A stretch of 64,000 nucleotides of DNA, from NCBI GenBank assembly GCA_002344205.1, contig DDSZ01000020.1:19663-83662 (forward strand), given 5' to 3'. Below, one piece after another: positions 56,794-64,000 of the stretch; within the stretch, counting starts at the first letter, position 1, and every line of letters starts with the position of its first letter. The translations under genes were made by a program, and so were the position numbers. A model generated the notes under the pieces. The model did no database searches, had not been told where the DNA came from, and saw only the letters and a list, made by a program, of their open reading frames with translations. This DNA is from Opitutaceae bacterium UBA2377 (lineage in GTDB: Bacteria > Verrucomicrobiota > Verrucomicrobiia > Opitutales > Opitutaceae).

Positions 56794-57528
56794 ATGAGCA
56801 CCACAACCTCCCGCTGGAACGAAGCCTGGTGGGATGCGCTGGCCTTTGCCATCGGGCTGGGGCTGGCGTGGTTCCTGCGCTGGGAGACGACCGATCTGGT
56901 GTGGAGCCTGTGGCTGTCGAGCCTTGTGGTCGGCTATGCCACGATCGTGTGGACCATCACGCGCGGGCTCCGGGAGTTTGCGACCAGAGCCACCGCCGAC
57001 AAGACTCCGGGACGCACGGCAGGAAAGGCCGTGGTCGGCGGAGCGTTGCTCTTCGGCGCTTTGTTCATGCTGGCCTTTTTCACCGTGCACTTCGGCGGGT
57101 TTCACTTCGGGCACTCGGTTTTCCTGAACTCATTTTTCCCGGTGCAGGGAGACGGATCCTCCTCCGGGGGTTGGCCCGGCTGGGAAACCTACACTGAAAT
57201 CGTGCAGCGCTACTGGGTTTTCCTGCCGGCCGCCTTCATCGCGGAACGCGCGGGCTTCAGGTCAACGCCGGCGGTGAAAGACGACGGAGCGGTGACCGCC
57301 GAGGCGATCGCCGCGCGCAAGGCCCGGCAGACCCTCGGCGACGGCAGCGGCCTGATGGCGCCCTACAAGAACGTGATGCGGATGCACCTGTTGATATTTT
57401 TCTTTGCCGGCGCCCATGTTGCCAAGGCCGACAACTTCCTCGTCTATGCCGTGGTCTATGCGGTGTATTTCTTCCCGTGGCGGCTGCTGCAGCGGCCGAA
57501 GGGGCCGGGGGCGGCCAAACCTGCCTGA
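56794..57528 (+). CDS. Polytopic membrane protein of unknown function
   Basis: The 244-residue protein has about six hydrophobic helices (near 14-30, 36-54, 82-102, 140-160, 200-218 and 218-232). A cluster of His and Phe (HFGGFHFGHSVFLNSFFP) lies around residues 97-115. Layout and spacing resemble the DUF6498 family, but I cannot confirm it. It starts 43 bases after the VOC gene and could share its transcript. Confidence 0.75.
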   Translation: MSTTTSRWNEAWWDALAFAIGLGLAWFLRWETTDLVWSLWLSSLVVGYATIVWTITRGLREFATRATADKTPGRTAGKAVVGGALLFGALFMLAFFTVHFGGFHFGHSVFLNSFFPVQGDGSSSGGWPGWETYTEIVQRYWVFLPAAFIAERAGFRSTPAVKDDGAVTAEAIAARKARQTLGDGSGLMAPYKNVMRMHLLIFFFAGAHVAKADNFLVYAVVYAVYFFPWRLLQRPKGPGAAKPA

Positions 57529-57539
57529 GGAGCGGACCG

Positions 57540-57564
57540 CAGGCAGTTTCGCGGATACTGCCTG
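57540..57564 (+). terminator. Hairpin after the membrane-protein gene
   Basis: CAGGCAGT and ACTGCCTG form an eight-base perfect stem with a nine-base loop, 12 bases after the stop. No T-run follows. Confidence 0.35.
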
Positions 57565-57799
57565 GACGAATTGTTGTGCAGACCGTGCGTGGCCAACGCC
57601 TCAATTCCCGGAATGCCGCCGGCTTTGCAGTTAAACCAAATGATGTCCGGGCAGGCCGCCCGCTGCGGGCGCATTCCCGGAGCGGCGCCAGCGAGCTGAC
57701 CTATATCGATCGGATTCCATGAGTCCGCTCCAGGCCAGGCGCGAAGTTTCACGCTTACAGGAGCGAAACAGTCACCCTGACGCACCGGCTGGGCCGGAA

Positions 57800-58261
57800 T
57801 CAGCGGGTGACGACAAAGGCCGCGGTCACGTCCACGGCGGTCTGGCCTTCCTCGATCACGCGGGCGCGGAGCTTGAGCTTGGCCTTGCCGTAGCGGTCGA
57901 GGGCTTCCTTGAACTCGGCGATGGCCGCCTGGGCGGGCCGCTCGCAGATCGCGCGCAGGTCGCCGATGACGGGCCGGCGGTAGGCGGCGCGGCTTTCCTT
58001 CACCACGATGCGCCACTCGGATTTCTCCGCGCCCTTTTCATTTTTCATCAGCTCCCACACGACGCCGTAACCGGCGAGGGTGGCGAGGGAGACGAGGCTG
58101 CCGCCGAAGGCGGTGTTGAGGGAATTCTTGTTCTGCTCCTTCGGCGCCTTGAGTGTGAGCGCGCGGTCGTCGCTCACCTCCACGCCGACGCCCATCGCCT
58201 TCGCGAGCGGAATCATCTCGTGCAGGAAAAGTTCAAGCGCCGGGACCTTGACCGATTTCAT
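57800..58261 (-). CDS. YiiD C-terminal-domain-like thioesterase
   Basis: The 153-residue protein looks like a hotdog-fold acyl-CoA thioesterase of the YiiD C-terminal / PaaI type. Visible marks are the opening MKSVKVPALELFLHEMIPLAK, the helix NKNSLNTAFGGSLVSLATLAGY that contains the usual active-site region, and a central strand IVVKESRAAYRRPV. Substrates of this subgroup are not established. It is divergent from the peroxiredoxin gene. Confidence 0.8.
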   Translation of the reverse strand: MKSVKVPALELFLHEMIPLAKAMGVGVEVSDDRALTLKAPKEQNKNSLNTAFGGSLVSLATLAGYGVVWELMKNEKGAEKSEWRIVVKESRAAYRRPVIGDLRAICERPAQAAIAEFKEALDRYGKAKLKLRARVIEEGQTAVDVTAAFVVTR

Positions 58262-58376
58262 TCCGGCGCAACTTGAAGGCTTTTCCGGGTGCCGTCAAAG
58301 CCTCTGCGGTTTGGCGGACGGGTCTTGAGGATTTTCTCACGTTTGACGCCTCGGGACGCTTGCTCTCACTCCCGGC

Positions 58377-58850
58377 ATGCTCGCTCCCGGACAAAAACCC
58401 GACCTTGGCATCCGGCTCAAGGTCCTGCGCGACGGCGCGGTCAAAGAGGTGACACTCGGCGAGTTGCTGCGGCGGCGCACGATCGTGTCGGTTTACATGA
58501 AGAACAACACGCCAAGCTGCGACCGGCAGAACGCCAGCCTCGGCACCCACCTCGCAGAATTCGACCGGGCGGGTTATGACGTGGTGGCCCTCAGCCGCGA
58601 CACCTGCGGCTCCCACGCCCGCTACGCCGCCCGCCACGGCCTCGGCCATACCCTCGCCAGCGATCCGGAAGACCGGTTTTCCCGCGCGCTGGAGGCGGTG
58701 ATTGAAAAATCCCTGTACGGGAAGAAATACCTCGGCCCCGCCCGGGCCGCCTACGTGCTCGCGGCCGACGGGACACTGCTCGCCGTGATCGAGAAAGTGG
58801 ATACGACCGACCATGCCGCGCAGTTGCGGGCCGTGATCAAGAAACTCTGA
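58377..58850 (+). CDS. Peroxiredoxin (AhpC/TSA, Bcp-like)
   Basis: The 157-residue protein has the thioredoxin-fold peroxiredoxin pattern, with the peroxidatic cysteine in NNTPSCDRQN (about residue 48), the TxxC variant of the family. A second Cys near residue 76 (SRDTCGSH) could be the resolving residue. It should reduce hydrogen peroxide or organic peroxides in the cytoplasm. The gene is divergent from the thioesterase gene over 115 bases. Confidence 0.85.
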   Translation: MLAPGQKPDLGIRLKVLRDGAVKEVTLGELLRRRTIVSVYMKNNTPSCDRQNASLGTHLAEFDRAGYDVVALSRDTCGSHARYAARHGLGHTLASDPEDRFSRALEAVIEKSLYGKKYLGPARAAYVLAADGTLLAVIEKVDTTDHAAQLRAVIKKL

Positions 58851-58928
58851 AATCGGCGCCGCGTCACCCCGCTGGGTCGCCCCGGGCCGCCGCGGCCGGC
58901 ATGCTGCCGCGGCTTTCCTCACTCTGCC

Positions 58929-61295
58929 ATGCCCTATTCTTCCTCCCGCTTTCGCTGGCTCAAACGCGTCATGGCGGGCGTGGCGCTGGTGGTGTGGATC
59001 TGGATCGAGGTTCGCCGGCCGCCTTCCGGGGCATGCACTCCCGTCGTCGTGCGCGTCGGTCCCTCCTCATCCTGGGTCGACCCGGCCCGTGCGAAACCGC
59101 CGGCGACGGTCCGCGCGGGACTTGCGTCCCCCTGGCTCACCCGCGCGTCGCTGCCGCCCGGCGCGGAGGCTGGAACTCCACCGGGACTTCCGGCCTCGCA
59201 CTTCGCGTGGGTTCGCGTCGATCCGGCTCTCGGGGCGGACAAGCACTCTCCGTTCTGGCGTCCGCCCGGCGCCGGGCGCCTCGAGGTGCCGCTGCCGGAG
59301 GGAGGTGTGGCTCGGGTCGTGATCGAGGGCAGCGAGATGCTGGGTCCCGACCGCTTCATCAGCCGCGGACACGTGGAGGATCGTCCGGCCATCCGGATGT
59401 ACGCGGCATGGCACCGCGGCTTTTTTCATCTCACCCTTGAGGACGCCGGCGGCGGCGGGGTGGTGCTCCACCCCGCGGCCGTGGGCGGAGGATGGCTTTA
59501 TCGCGTGGCGAGCGAGCGCGTCGCCCCTTGTGGAGGCACGCGGCCGCCGCCGCGCTCCGCGGCGCCGGCGCGCGCGGGCGCACCTTCGGCAACGTCCGCG
59601 CCGGTCGTCCGCGCGGCGGCGGACGATCCGCAGGCGGCTCTGGTCGACTTGTTGCTGCTCTACACGCCGTCCGTCCTGCCGGCCATGGCGGCCGGGGAAC
59701 GGGCGGCGGCGGTGCAGCCCGTGTTCGACGTGGCAGTGGCGCGAGTCAACGACACCTTCGCCGCGAGCCTGGTCTCCACCCGTATCCGATTGGTGGGCAC
59801 GGCGGAGGCCCGTTATGACGAGTCGGGCAGCGCGGCCAATCGCGTGCAGGATGATGCCCTCACCGCGCTGTATCTGGACGACGACGGCCGCATGGATGAC
59901 ATTCACGCGCTGCGCGACGCGGTGGGGGCCGACGTCGTCGCGCTCGCCGTCGGCCGGTCGGACTTCGCGAGCAGCGGGCTCAGTTTCCTGCTCGCGGACG
60001 TCGCTGCGCCGGGCAACGACCGCTTCGCCTTCTCGATCGTGCACTATGGCTCGATCGCGGGCACGAGGGTGCTCGCGCATGAGCTGGGCCATGTGTTCGG
60101 CTGCGCCCACGATCGCGAGAACGCGGGCGCGCCCGGCGCCTTCGCCTACAGCCACGGCTACCGGTTCGTCGGGGCCGACGGACGCCAGTACCGCGACCTC
60201 ATGGCGTATCCGCCAGGCACCGAGCTGCCGTTCTTCTCCAATCCGGACCTCGTGGCGCCGGCGCCTGCGTCCGCGCCCCTGGGCATCGCCGCTGGATTGC
60301 CGGGAGAATCGAACTCCGCCCGTACCATCGAACGCACCGCCCACGTGACCGCGGCCTACCGCCTGCAGACGCGGGCTCCGGCGGGACAGGGCAACCTGAT
60401 CAACGTCGCGACGCGGGCCTTCGTCGGACCCGACGACGCGGTGTTGATCGGCGGCTTCGTGCTCAACGGCGCGGAGCCGAAGACCGTGCTGGTCCGGGCC
60501 GCAGGTCCCGCCCTGGCCGGCTTCGGCGTGGCCGACCCGCTCGTCGATCCCGTGCTGCGCGTCTTCGGTGCCGCCACGCTCGTCGCGGAAAACGACCAAT
60601 GGAGCCTGCCTGGGGGGCCGGGTGCTCCGGCGCCGGCCGCGGCCGTCGGGCAGGCGGCGGCGCAGGTCCGCGCGTTTGCATTTCCTCCAGGCAGCGCCGA
60701 CGCCGCGGTGCTCGTCACCCTGCCTCCCGGGGCCTACACCGCGGTGGTCGAAGGGGCCGGCGGAGCGACGGGCGCGGCGCTGGTCGAAGTCTATGAAATC
60801 GGTCGCAACTCCGGCCGGATCGTCAACCTGGCCACCCGCGGTTTCGCGGCGGGCGCCGGCCGCGAGATGGTGGGAGGTTTCGTCGTGGAGGGCGCTCCCG
60901 GAGCGACCAAGCGCGTGCTGCTCCGCGTGCTCGGGCCGACGCTCGGGCGCGCGCCTTACTTCCTCACCGGCGTTCTCGACGATCCGGTGCTTGAACTTCG
61001 CAGCGCCGCAGGCGAGGTGCTGCTGACCAGCGACGACTGGAGCGCCGATTCGATCGGCGGGGCGAGTGCGGAGAACGACTTCCGACCGCGGGTGGAGTTT
61101 CACGACGAGATGCGCATCGCCGCCACGGGCTATGCACCGCCGAATCGACGCGAGCCCTGCCTGCTGGTCGATCTGCCTCCCGGGAACTACACGGCCATCG
61201 TGCGACCTTTCGAACGCCGCAGCCACGACCCGCAGACCGATCAGCCCGCTGTGGCCGGGGTGGGGGTGCTCGAGGTGTACGAAATCTCACCCTGA
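58929..61295 (+). CDS. Secreted zinc metalloprotease with C-terminal repeats
   Basis: The 788-residue protein has an N-terminal hydrophobic signal or anchor (about 11-27), a pro-like region rich in Arg and Pro, and a metzincin/reprolysin-like peptidase domain. The zinc-binding HELGHVFGCAHD is at about residue 388. Two repeats follow (about 484-610 and 630-785), each starting N(L/I)(I/V)N(V/L)ATR.F and ending VEVYEI or VLEVYEI. These repeats are of a type common in exported proteins of Verrucomicrobiota and may act in surface attachment. Targets unknown. Confidence 0.85.
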   Translation: MPYSSSRFRWLKRVMAGVALVVWIWIEVRRPPSGACTPVVVRVGPSSSWVDPARAKPPATVRAGLASPWLTRASLPPGAEAGTPPGLPASHFAWVRVDPALGADKHSPFWRPPGAGRLEVPLPEGGVARVVIEGSEMLGPDRFISRGHVEDRPAIRMYAAWHRGFFHLTLEDAGGGGVVLHPAAVGGGWLYRVASERVAPCGGTRPPPRSAAPARAGAPSATSAPVVRAAADDPQAALVDLLLLYTPSVLPAMAAGERAAAVQPVFDVAVARVNDTFAASLVSTRIRLVGTAEARYDESGSAANRVQDDALTALYLDDDGRMDDIHALRDAVGADVVALAVGRSDFASSGLSFLLADVAAPGNDRFAFSIVHYGSIAGTRVLAHELGHVFGCAHDRENAGAPGAFAYSHGYRFVGADGRQYRDLMAYPPGTELPFFSNPDLVAPAPASAPLGIAAGLPGESNSARTIERTAHVTAAYRLQTRAPAGQGNLINVATRAFVGPDDAVLIGGFVLNGAEPKTVLVRAAGPALAGFGVADPLVDPVLRVFGAATLVAENDQWSLPGGPGAPAPAAAVGQAAAQVRAFAFPPGSADAAVLVTLPPGAYTAVVEGAGGATGAALVEVYEIGRNSGRIVNLATRGFAAGAGREMVGGFVVEGAPGATKRVLLRVLGPTLGRAPYFLTGVLDDPVLELRSAAGEVLLTSDDWSADSIGGASAENDFRPRVEFHDEMRIAATGYAPPNRREPCLLVDLPPGNYTAIVRPFERRSHDPQTDQPAVAGVGVLEVYEISP

Positions 61296-61632
61296 GCGTC
61301 CGCGGGCGAACAGCAGGCGAGACGGTAAACCGCCACGTCTGAGCTCCGCGGAAACTCCGGCACCGCGACGCGGCGCAGGCCGGCACGGGGCCGGGCCGGG
61401 CGGGCCGCCGGTCTCGTCGCCACCCGCGGCATCCCTTGATGCCGCATTTTCGATTTGCGCCGTCGTCCGAATCGCGGAGCGTTCCGGCGTCCAGCGCGAA
61501 CCTCGTCGCGACCGGACCCTTCAACCCAAACCTCCTTCCTCGGACCCGAGGCTTCATCGCCATGCGAAAAGCACCCAAGTCCACGACCGCCTGTCCGCAG
61601 GTTTTCCGACGTGGGGAAACTGCGGAGGCGGT
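61296..61632. other. Intergenic region before the pantothenate operon
   Basis: No tRNA, small gene or clear repeat is seen in these 337 bases, which are very GC-rich (a run of GGCCGGGC near 61,390). The right end holds GGAG just before the GTG start of panB. Confidence 0.45.
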
Positions 61633-62424
61633 GTGAAGACGATCCTCGAATTCACCCGCGCCAAGCGCGAACAGCAGCCAATCGTGATGATCGCGGTCTA
61701 CGACGCGCTGATGGCGCGGCTCGTGGCTGCTTCGCCCGCTGATGCCCTGCTGGTCGGCGATAGTGTCGCGATGGTCGTGCACGGCCACCCTTCGACCCTT
61801 CACGCGACCACGGAGATGATGGCGCTCCACGTGGCCGCCGTGCGCCGTGGCGCGCCGGACCGGGTGATCGTCGCGGACATGCCCTTTCTCACCGTGCGGC
61901 GGGGCACCGCCGTCGCCGTCGCCGCCGCCGGACAGCTCATGCAGGCCGGCGCGACCGCGGTGAAGGTCGAGGGTGTCGCGGGCCATGAGGACGTGATTTC
62001 CCATCTCGTGGGAAGCGGCATTCCCGTCATGGGACACCTGGGCCTGACGCCGCAGTCCGTGCATCAACTGGGCGGATACCGCCTGCAGGGCCGTGACGCC
62101 GCCGGCGGGGCGCGCCTGCAGGAGGAGGCTGCGCGGTTAGAGGCGCTGGGGGCCTTCGCGCTCGTCCTCGAATGCATGCCGGCAAGCCTCGCCGCGGAGA
62201 TCACCCGGGCGCGCGCGATTCCGACGATCGGCATCGGCGCCGGCGCGGGCACCGACGGGCAGGTGCTCGTGGGCTCGGACCTGCTCGGCCTCGACCCGAG
62301 TTTTCAGCCGCGCTTCGTCCGCCGCTACCTCAACGGCCACGAGCTGGTCGGCGAGGCGTTCGAGCGCTTCGCGCGCGATGTGCGCACGGCGCAGTTTCCT
62401 GCGAGCGCGGAGGTGCTGGCATGA
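61633..62424 (+). CDS. panB: 3-methyl-2-oxobutanoate hydroxymethyltransferase
   Basis: The GTG at 61633 with GGAG upstream gives 263 residues; much longer in-frame extensions antisense to other frames were rejected. PanB transfers a hydroxymethyl group from methylene-tetrahydrofolate to alpha-ketoisovalerate, making ketopantoate. Active-site landmarks are LLVGDSVAMV (metal Asp), VADMPFLT (metal Asp), AVKVEG (Glu) and ALVLECMP (catalytic Glu). It opens the pantothenate operon and overlaps panC by four bases. Confidence 0.93.
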   Translation: MKTILEFTRAKREQQPIVMIAVYDALMARLVAASPADALLVGDSVAMVVHGHPSTLHATTEMMALHVAAVRRGAPDRVIVADMPFLTVRRGTAVAVAAAGQLMQAGATAVKVEGVAGHEDVISHLVGSGIPVMGHLGLTPQSVHQLGGYRLQGRDAAGGARLQEEAARLEALGAFALVLECMPASLAAEITRARAIPTIGIGAGAGTDGQVLVGSDLLGLDPSFQPRFVRRYLNGHELVGEAFERFARDVRTAQFPASAEVLA

Positions 62425-63182
62425 CGCCGCTCATCTCGTCGCTGGCCGCCTGGCGGGAACTGCGGAGTTCGCCCGCGTGGGCGGGGAAATCGGTGGGTTT
62501 CGTGCCCACGATGGGGGCGCTCCACGGCGGACACCGTTCGCTGCTCGAGCGGGCGCGCGCGGAGAATGAACGCGTGGTGCTCTCGATTTTCGTCAATCCC
62601 ACGCAGTTCAGCGACCCGGTCGACCTGGCGAACTATCCCCGCACGCTGGAGGCCGACGTGGCGCTGGCCGGCGATCGCGTCGACGCGGTCCTGGCTCCCC
62701 CGCCCGAGGAATTTTACGTCGATGGTTACCGGTATCGCGTGACGGAGACGGAATTCAGCCGACGCTGGGAGGGCGCGCATCGCCCCGGACACTTCGACGG
62801 CGTCCTTACGATCGTGCTGAAGCTTCTCAACGCGGTGCAGCCGGCGCGTGCCTACTTCGGCGAGAAGGACTGGCAGCAACTGCAACTGGTCCGCGGCATG
62901 GTGGAGGCATTGTTCGTCCCGGTGCAGGTCGTGGCGTGCCCGACCGTGCGCGAACCGGATGGCCTGGCCATGAGTTCGCGCAACCGGCGGCTCTCCGACC
63001 TGGGTCGCAAGCATGCGGCCGAGTTTCCGCGCGCCCTCCGCACGGCTCGCGACGCCGCGGCCGCCTCGGCCTATCTGCGCGTGCGCGGCTTCGAGGTGGA
63101 CTACGTCGAGGACTACCAGGGGGTGAGGCTCGGCGCCGTGCGCATCGATGGAGTGCGTCTGATCGACAATGTCCGGCTCTAA
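62421..63182 (+). CDS. panC: Pantothenate synthetase
   Basis: The 253-residue enzyme joins pantoate and beta-alanine with ATP. Motifs are FVPTMGALHGGHRSLLERAR (HIGH-like nucleotide site), SIFVNPTQF, YFGEKDWQQLQLVRGM and MSSRNRRLS (KMSKS-like). The length is slightly short of the usual 280. ATGA overlap with panB and a 14-base overlap with coaC indicate a single operon. Its second substrate is beta-alanine, normally made by PanD, whose gene is not in this operon. Confidence 0.95.
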   Translation: MTPLISSLAAWRELRSSPAWAGKSVGFVPTMGALHGGHRSLLERARAENERVVLSIFVNPTQFSDPVDLANYPRTLEADVALAGDRVDAVLAPPPEEFYVDGYRYRVTETEFSRRWEGAHRPGHFDGVLTIVLKLLNAVQPARAYFGEKDWQQLQLVRGMVEALFVPVQVVACPTVREPDGLAMSSRNRRLSDLGRKHAAEFPRALRTARDAAAASAYLRVRGFEVDYVEDYQGVRLGAVRIDGVRLIDNVRL

Positions 63183-63726
63183 TATCCTCTTCATCCTCAC
63201 GGGCTCGATCGCCTGCTACAAGGCGTGCGACGCGATTTCCCGGCTGGTGCAACGCGGCCATCGCGTGCGCACCGTGGCGACGGCGTCCGCGCTGCGCTTT
63301 GTCGGCACCGCCACACTCGAGGGCCTCACCCGCGAGCAGGTGGCAACCGATCTCTTCGCCGAGGGTCACGCCCTGGACCACATCGGTCTCGCTCGCTGGG
63401 CGGATGTCACGCTGGTGTGTCCCGCGTCGGCCGACCGCCTGAACCGGATGGCCGCCGGGCTCGGCGACGACCTGGCGGGCGCGCTGCTGCTTGCCCACGA
63501 CTGGACGCGCCCGCTGTTGCTCGCGCCGGCGATGAATCCCTCGATGTGGCGGCATCCCGCGACGGTTGCATCCGTGCGCACGCTGCGTTCGTGGGGCGCC
63601 CGGTTCATCGAGAGCGGCTCCGGTCGCACGGCCTGCGGCGAGGAAGGAGAGGGAAGGCTCGCCGAACCTGCGGATATCGTCGCCGCCGTGGAGGCGGCGA
63701 CGGGCGTGGCACCGCCGCCCGGCTGA
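63169..63726 (+). CDS. coaC: Phosphopantothenoylcysteine decarboxylase
   Basis: The 185-residue flavoprotein has the HFCD fold: GSIACYKACD at the FMN site, His in LDHIGLARWAD (catalytic His), PASADRLNRMAAG in place of PAxxNT, MNPSMW, and the substrate-clamp ACGEEGEGRL. It decarboxylates 4'-phosphopantothenoylcysteine in CoA synthesis. The CoaB synthetase half, usually fused, is missing, so a separate coaB must exist elsewhere. It overlaps panC and precedes coaX by 28 bases. Confidence 0.92.
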   Translation: MSGSNILFILTGSIACYKACDAISRLVQRGHRVRTVATASALRFVGTATLEGLTREQVATDLFAEGHALDHIGLARWADVTLVCPASADRLNRMAAGLGDDLAGALLLAHDWTRPLLLAPAMNPSMWRHPATVASVRTLRSWGARFIESGSGRTACGEEGEGRLAEPADIVAAVEAATGVAPPPG

Positions 63727-63754
63727 CTCGCGCGCCACTTCGTATTTTCCAGCC

Positions 63755-64000
63755 ATGCTCCTCTGTCTCGATATCGGTAATTCGCAGATCCACGGCGGCG
63801 TGCACGATGGCACCTGGCGCGTGCAGTTCCGCAAGACCACGCACCCGCTGGGCTCGGCCGACGAGTTTGGCGTCTTCTTCGCCACCGTCCTGCGCGAGAA
63901 TGGTGTCGACCCGCGCGCGGTGCGTCGTGTCGCCATCTGCTCGGTCGTCCCGCAGGCGCTGTATCCGGTGCGGCGGGCATGTGTGCAGTACCTCCAGAGC
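63755..64000 (+). CDS. coaX: Type III pantothenate kinase, truncated by window edge
   Basis: The first 82 codons are present. MLLCLDIGNSQIHGGVHDG is the ASKHA phosphate-1 motif (DxGN) of CoaX, and AICSVVPQ follows near residue 62. CoaX phosphorylates pantothenate and, unlike CoaA, is not inhibited by CoA. It completes a panB-panC-coaC-coaX operon. Confidence 0.92.
   Translation, partial: MLLCLDIGNSQIHGGVHDGTWRVQFRKTTHPLGSADEFGVFFATVLRENGVDPRAVRRVAICSVVPQALYPVRRACVQYLQS

Noticed and set aside
59067..61226. 719-codon minus-strand frame opposite the metalloprotease
   Set aside because: It is a GC-driven antisense shadow rich in Arg, Gly and His. The plus-strand gene has a clear zinc motif and repeats.

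Overview
The window is a GC-rich bacterial chromosome segment. A Verrucomicrobiota host, possibly Opitutaceae, is suggested by the style of the chromosomal genes (a large secreted metalloprotease with repeated C-terminal domains, a short phosphatidylserine decarboxylase, GxxExxY proteins) and by intergenic GC-rich hairpin repeats. This taxonomic call is inference.

Positions 1 to about 42,190 look like most of one integrative and conjugative element (ICE); its left end lies outside the window. From right to left on the minus strand, about 18,790 down to 1, runs one tightly overlapping operon. It starts with a VirB-type conjugation machine: VirB2, a VirB3-VirB4 fusion, a small lipoprotein, VirB5/TrbJ, VirB6/TrbL, VirB8, VirB9 and VirB10. 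It continues without a break into a type IV pilus / type II secretion-like machine: a PilP-like lipoprotein, a PilC/GspF platform, two prepilins, a repeat-containing surface protein, a secretin, a GspE/PilB-type ATPase, a PilM/PilN-like fusion and a PilO-like protein. No separate VirB11 is visible. A divergent pair at 18.8-20.2 kb encodes a possible DNA-binding protein and a one-domain ClpA/ClpB D2-type AAA+ ATPase. A 14-bp perfect inverted repeat lies between the divergent operons, and a related motif recurs in front of the mobilisation genes.

From 20.3 to 33.7 kb is cargo with partly lower GC: an ECF sigma factor, a FecR anti-sigma factor, a TonB-dependent transducer, a periplasmic S9 peptidase, a PanD-like protein that lacks the self-cleavage serine, an AraC regulator, an XRE regulator and a hybrid histidine kinase. 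The mobilisation genes follow at 33.7-40.1 kb: a VirD4-type coupling protein, a coiled-coil membrane protein, a ParA-like ATPase, a small accessory protein, a probable oriT with four 11-bp iterons and a MobF relaxase. A large serine recombinase (40.3-42.1 kb) ends the element.

The element sits inside clpB. The 3' third of clpB resumes at about 42,192. It is followed by a hipBA toxin-antitoxin pair and a second, diverged copy of the clpB 3' end, so this gene has been hit at least twice. Next come a putative membrane-anchored HerA-type ATPase module (45.5-48.6 kb) and a hicB-like antitoxin gene with an in-frame stop.

From 49.3 kb on the genes look like ordinary chromosome: an Rnk/GreA-type factor, a metallophosphoesterase, phosphatidylserine decarboxylase, tRNA-Leu(UAG), a secreted S9 peptidase, a threonine dehydratase-like enzyme next to a MITE-like repeat, a double GxxExxY protein, a VOC protein, a membrane protein, a thioesterase-like protein, a peroxiredoxin, a zinc metalloprotease and the pantothenate/CoA operon panB-panC-coaC-coaX, which runs off the right edge.
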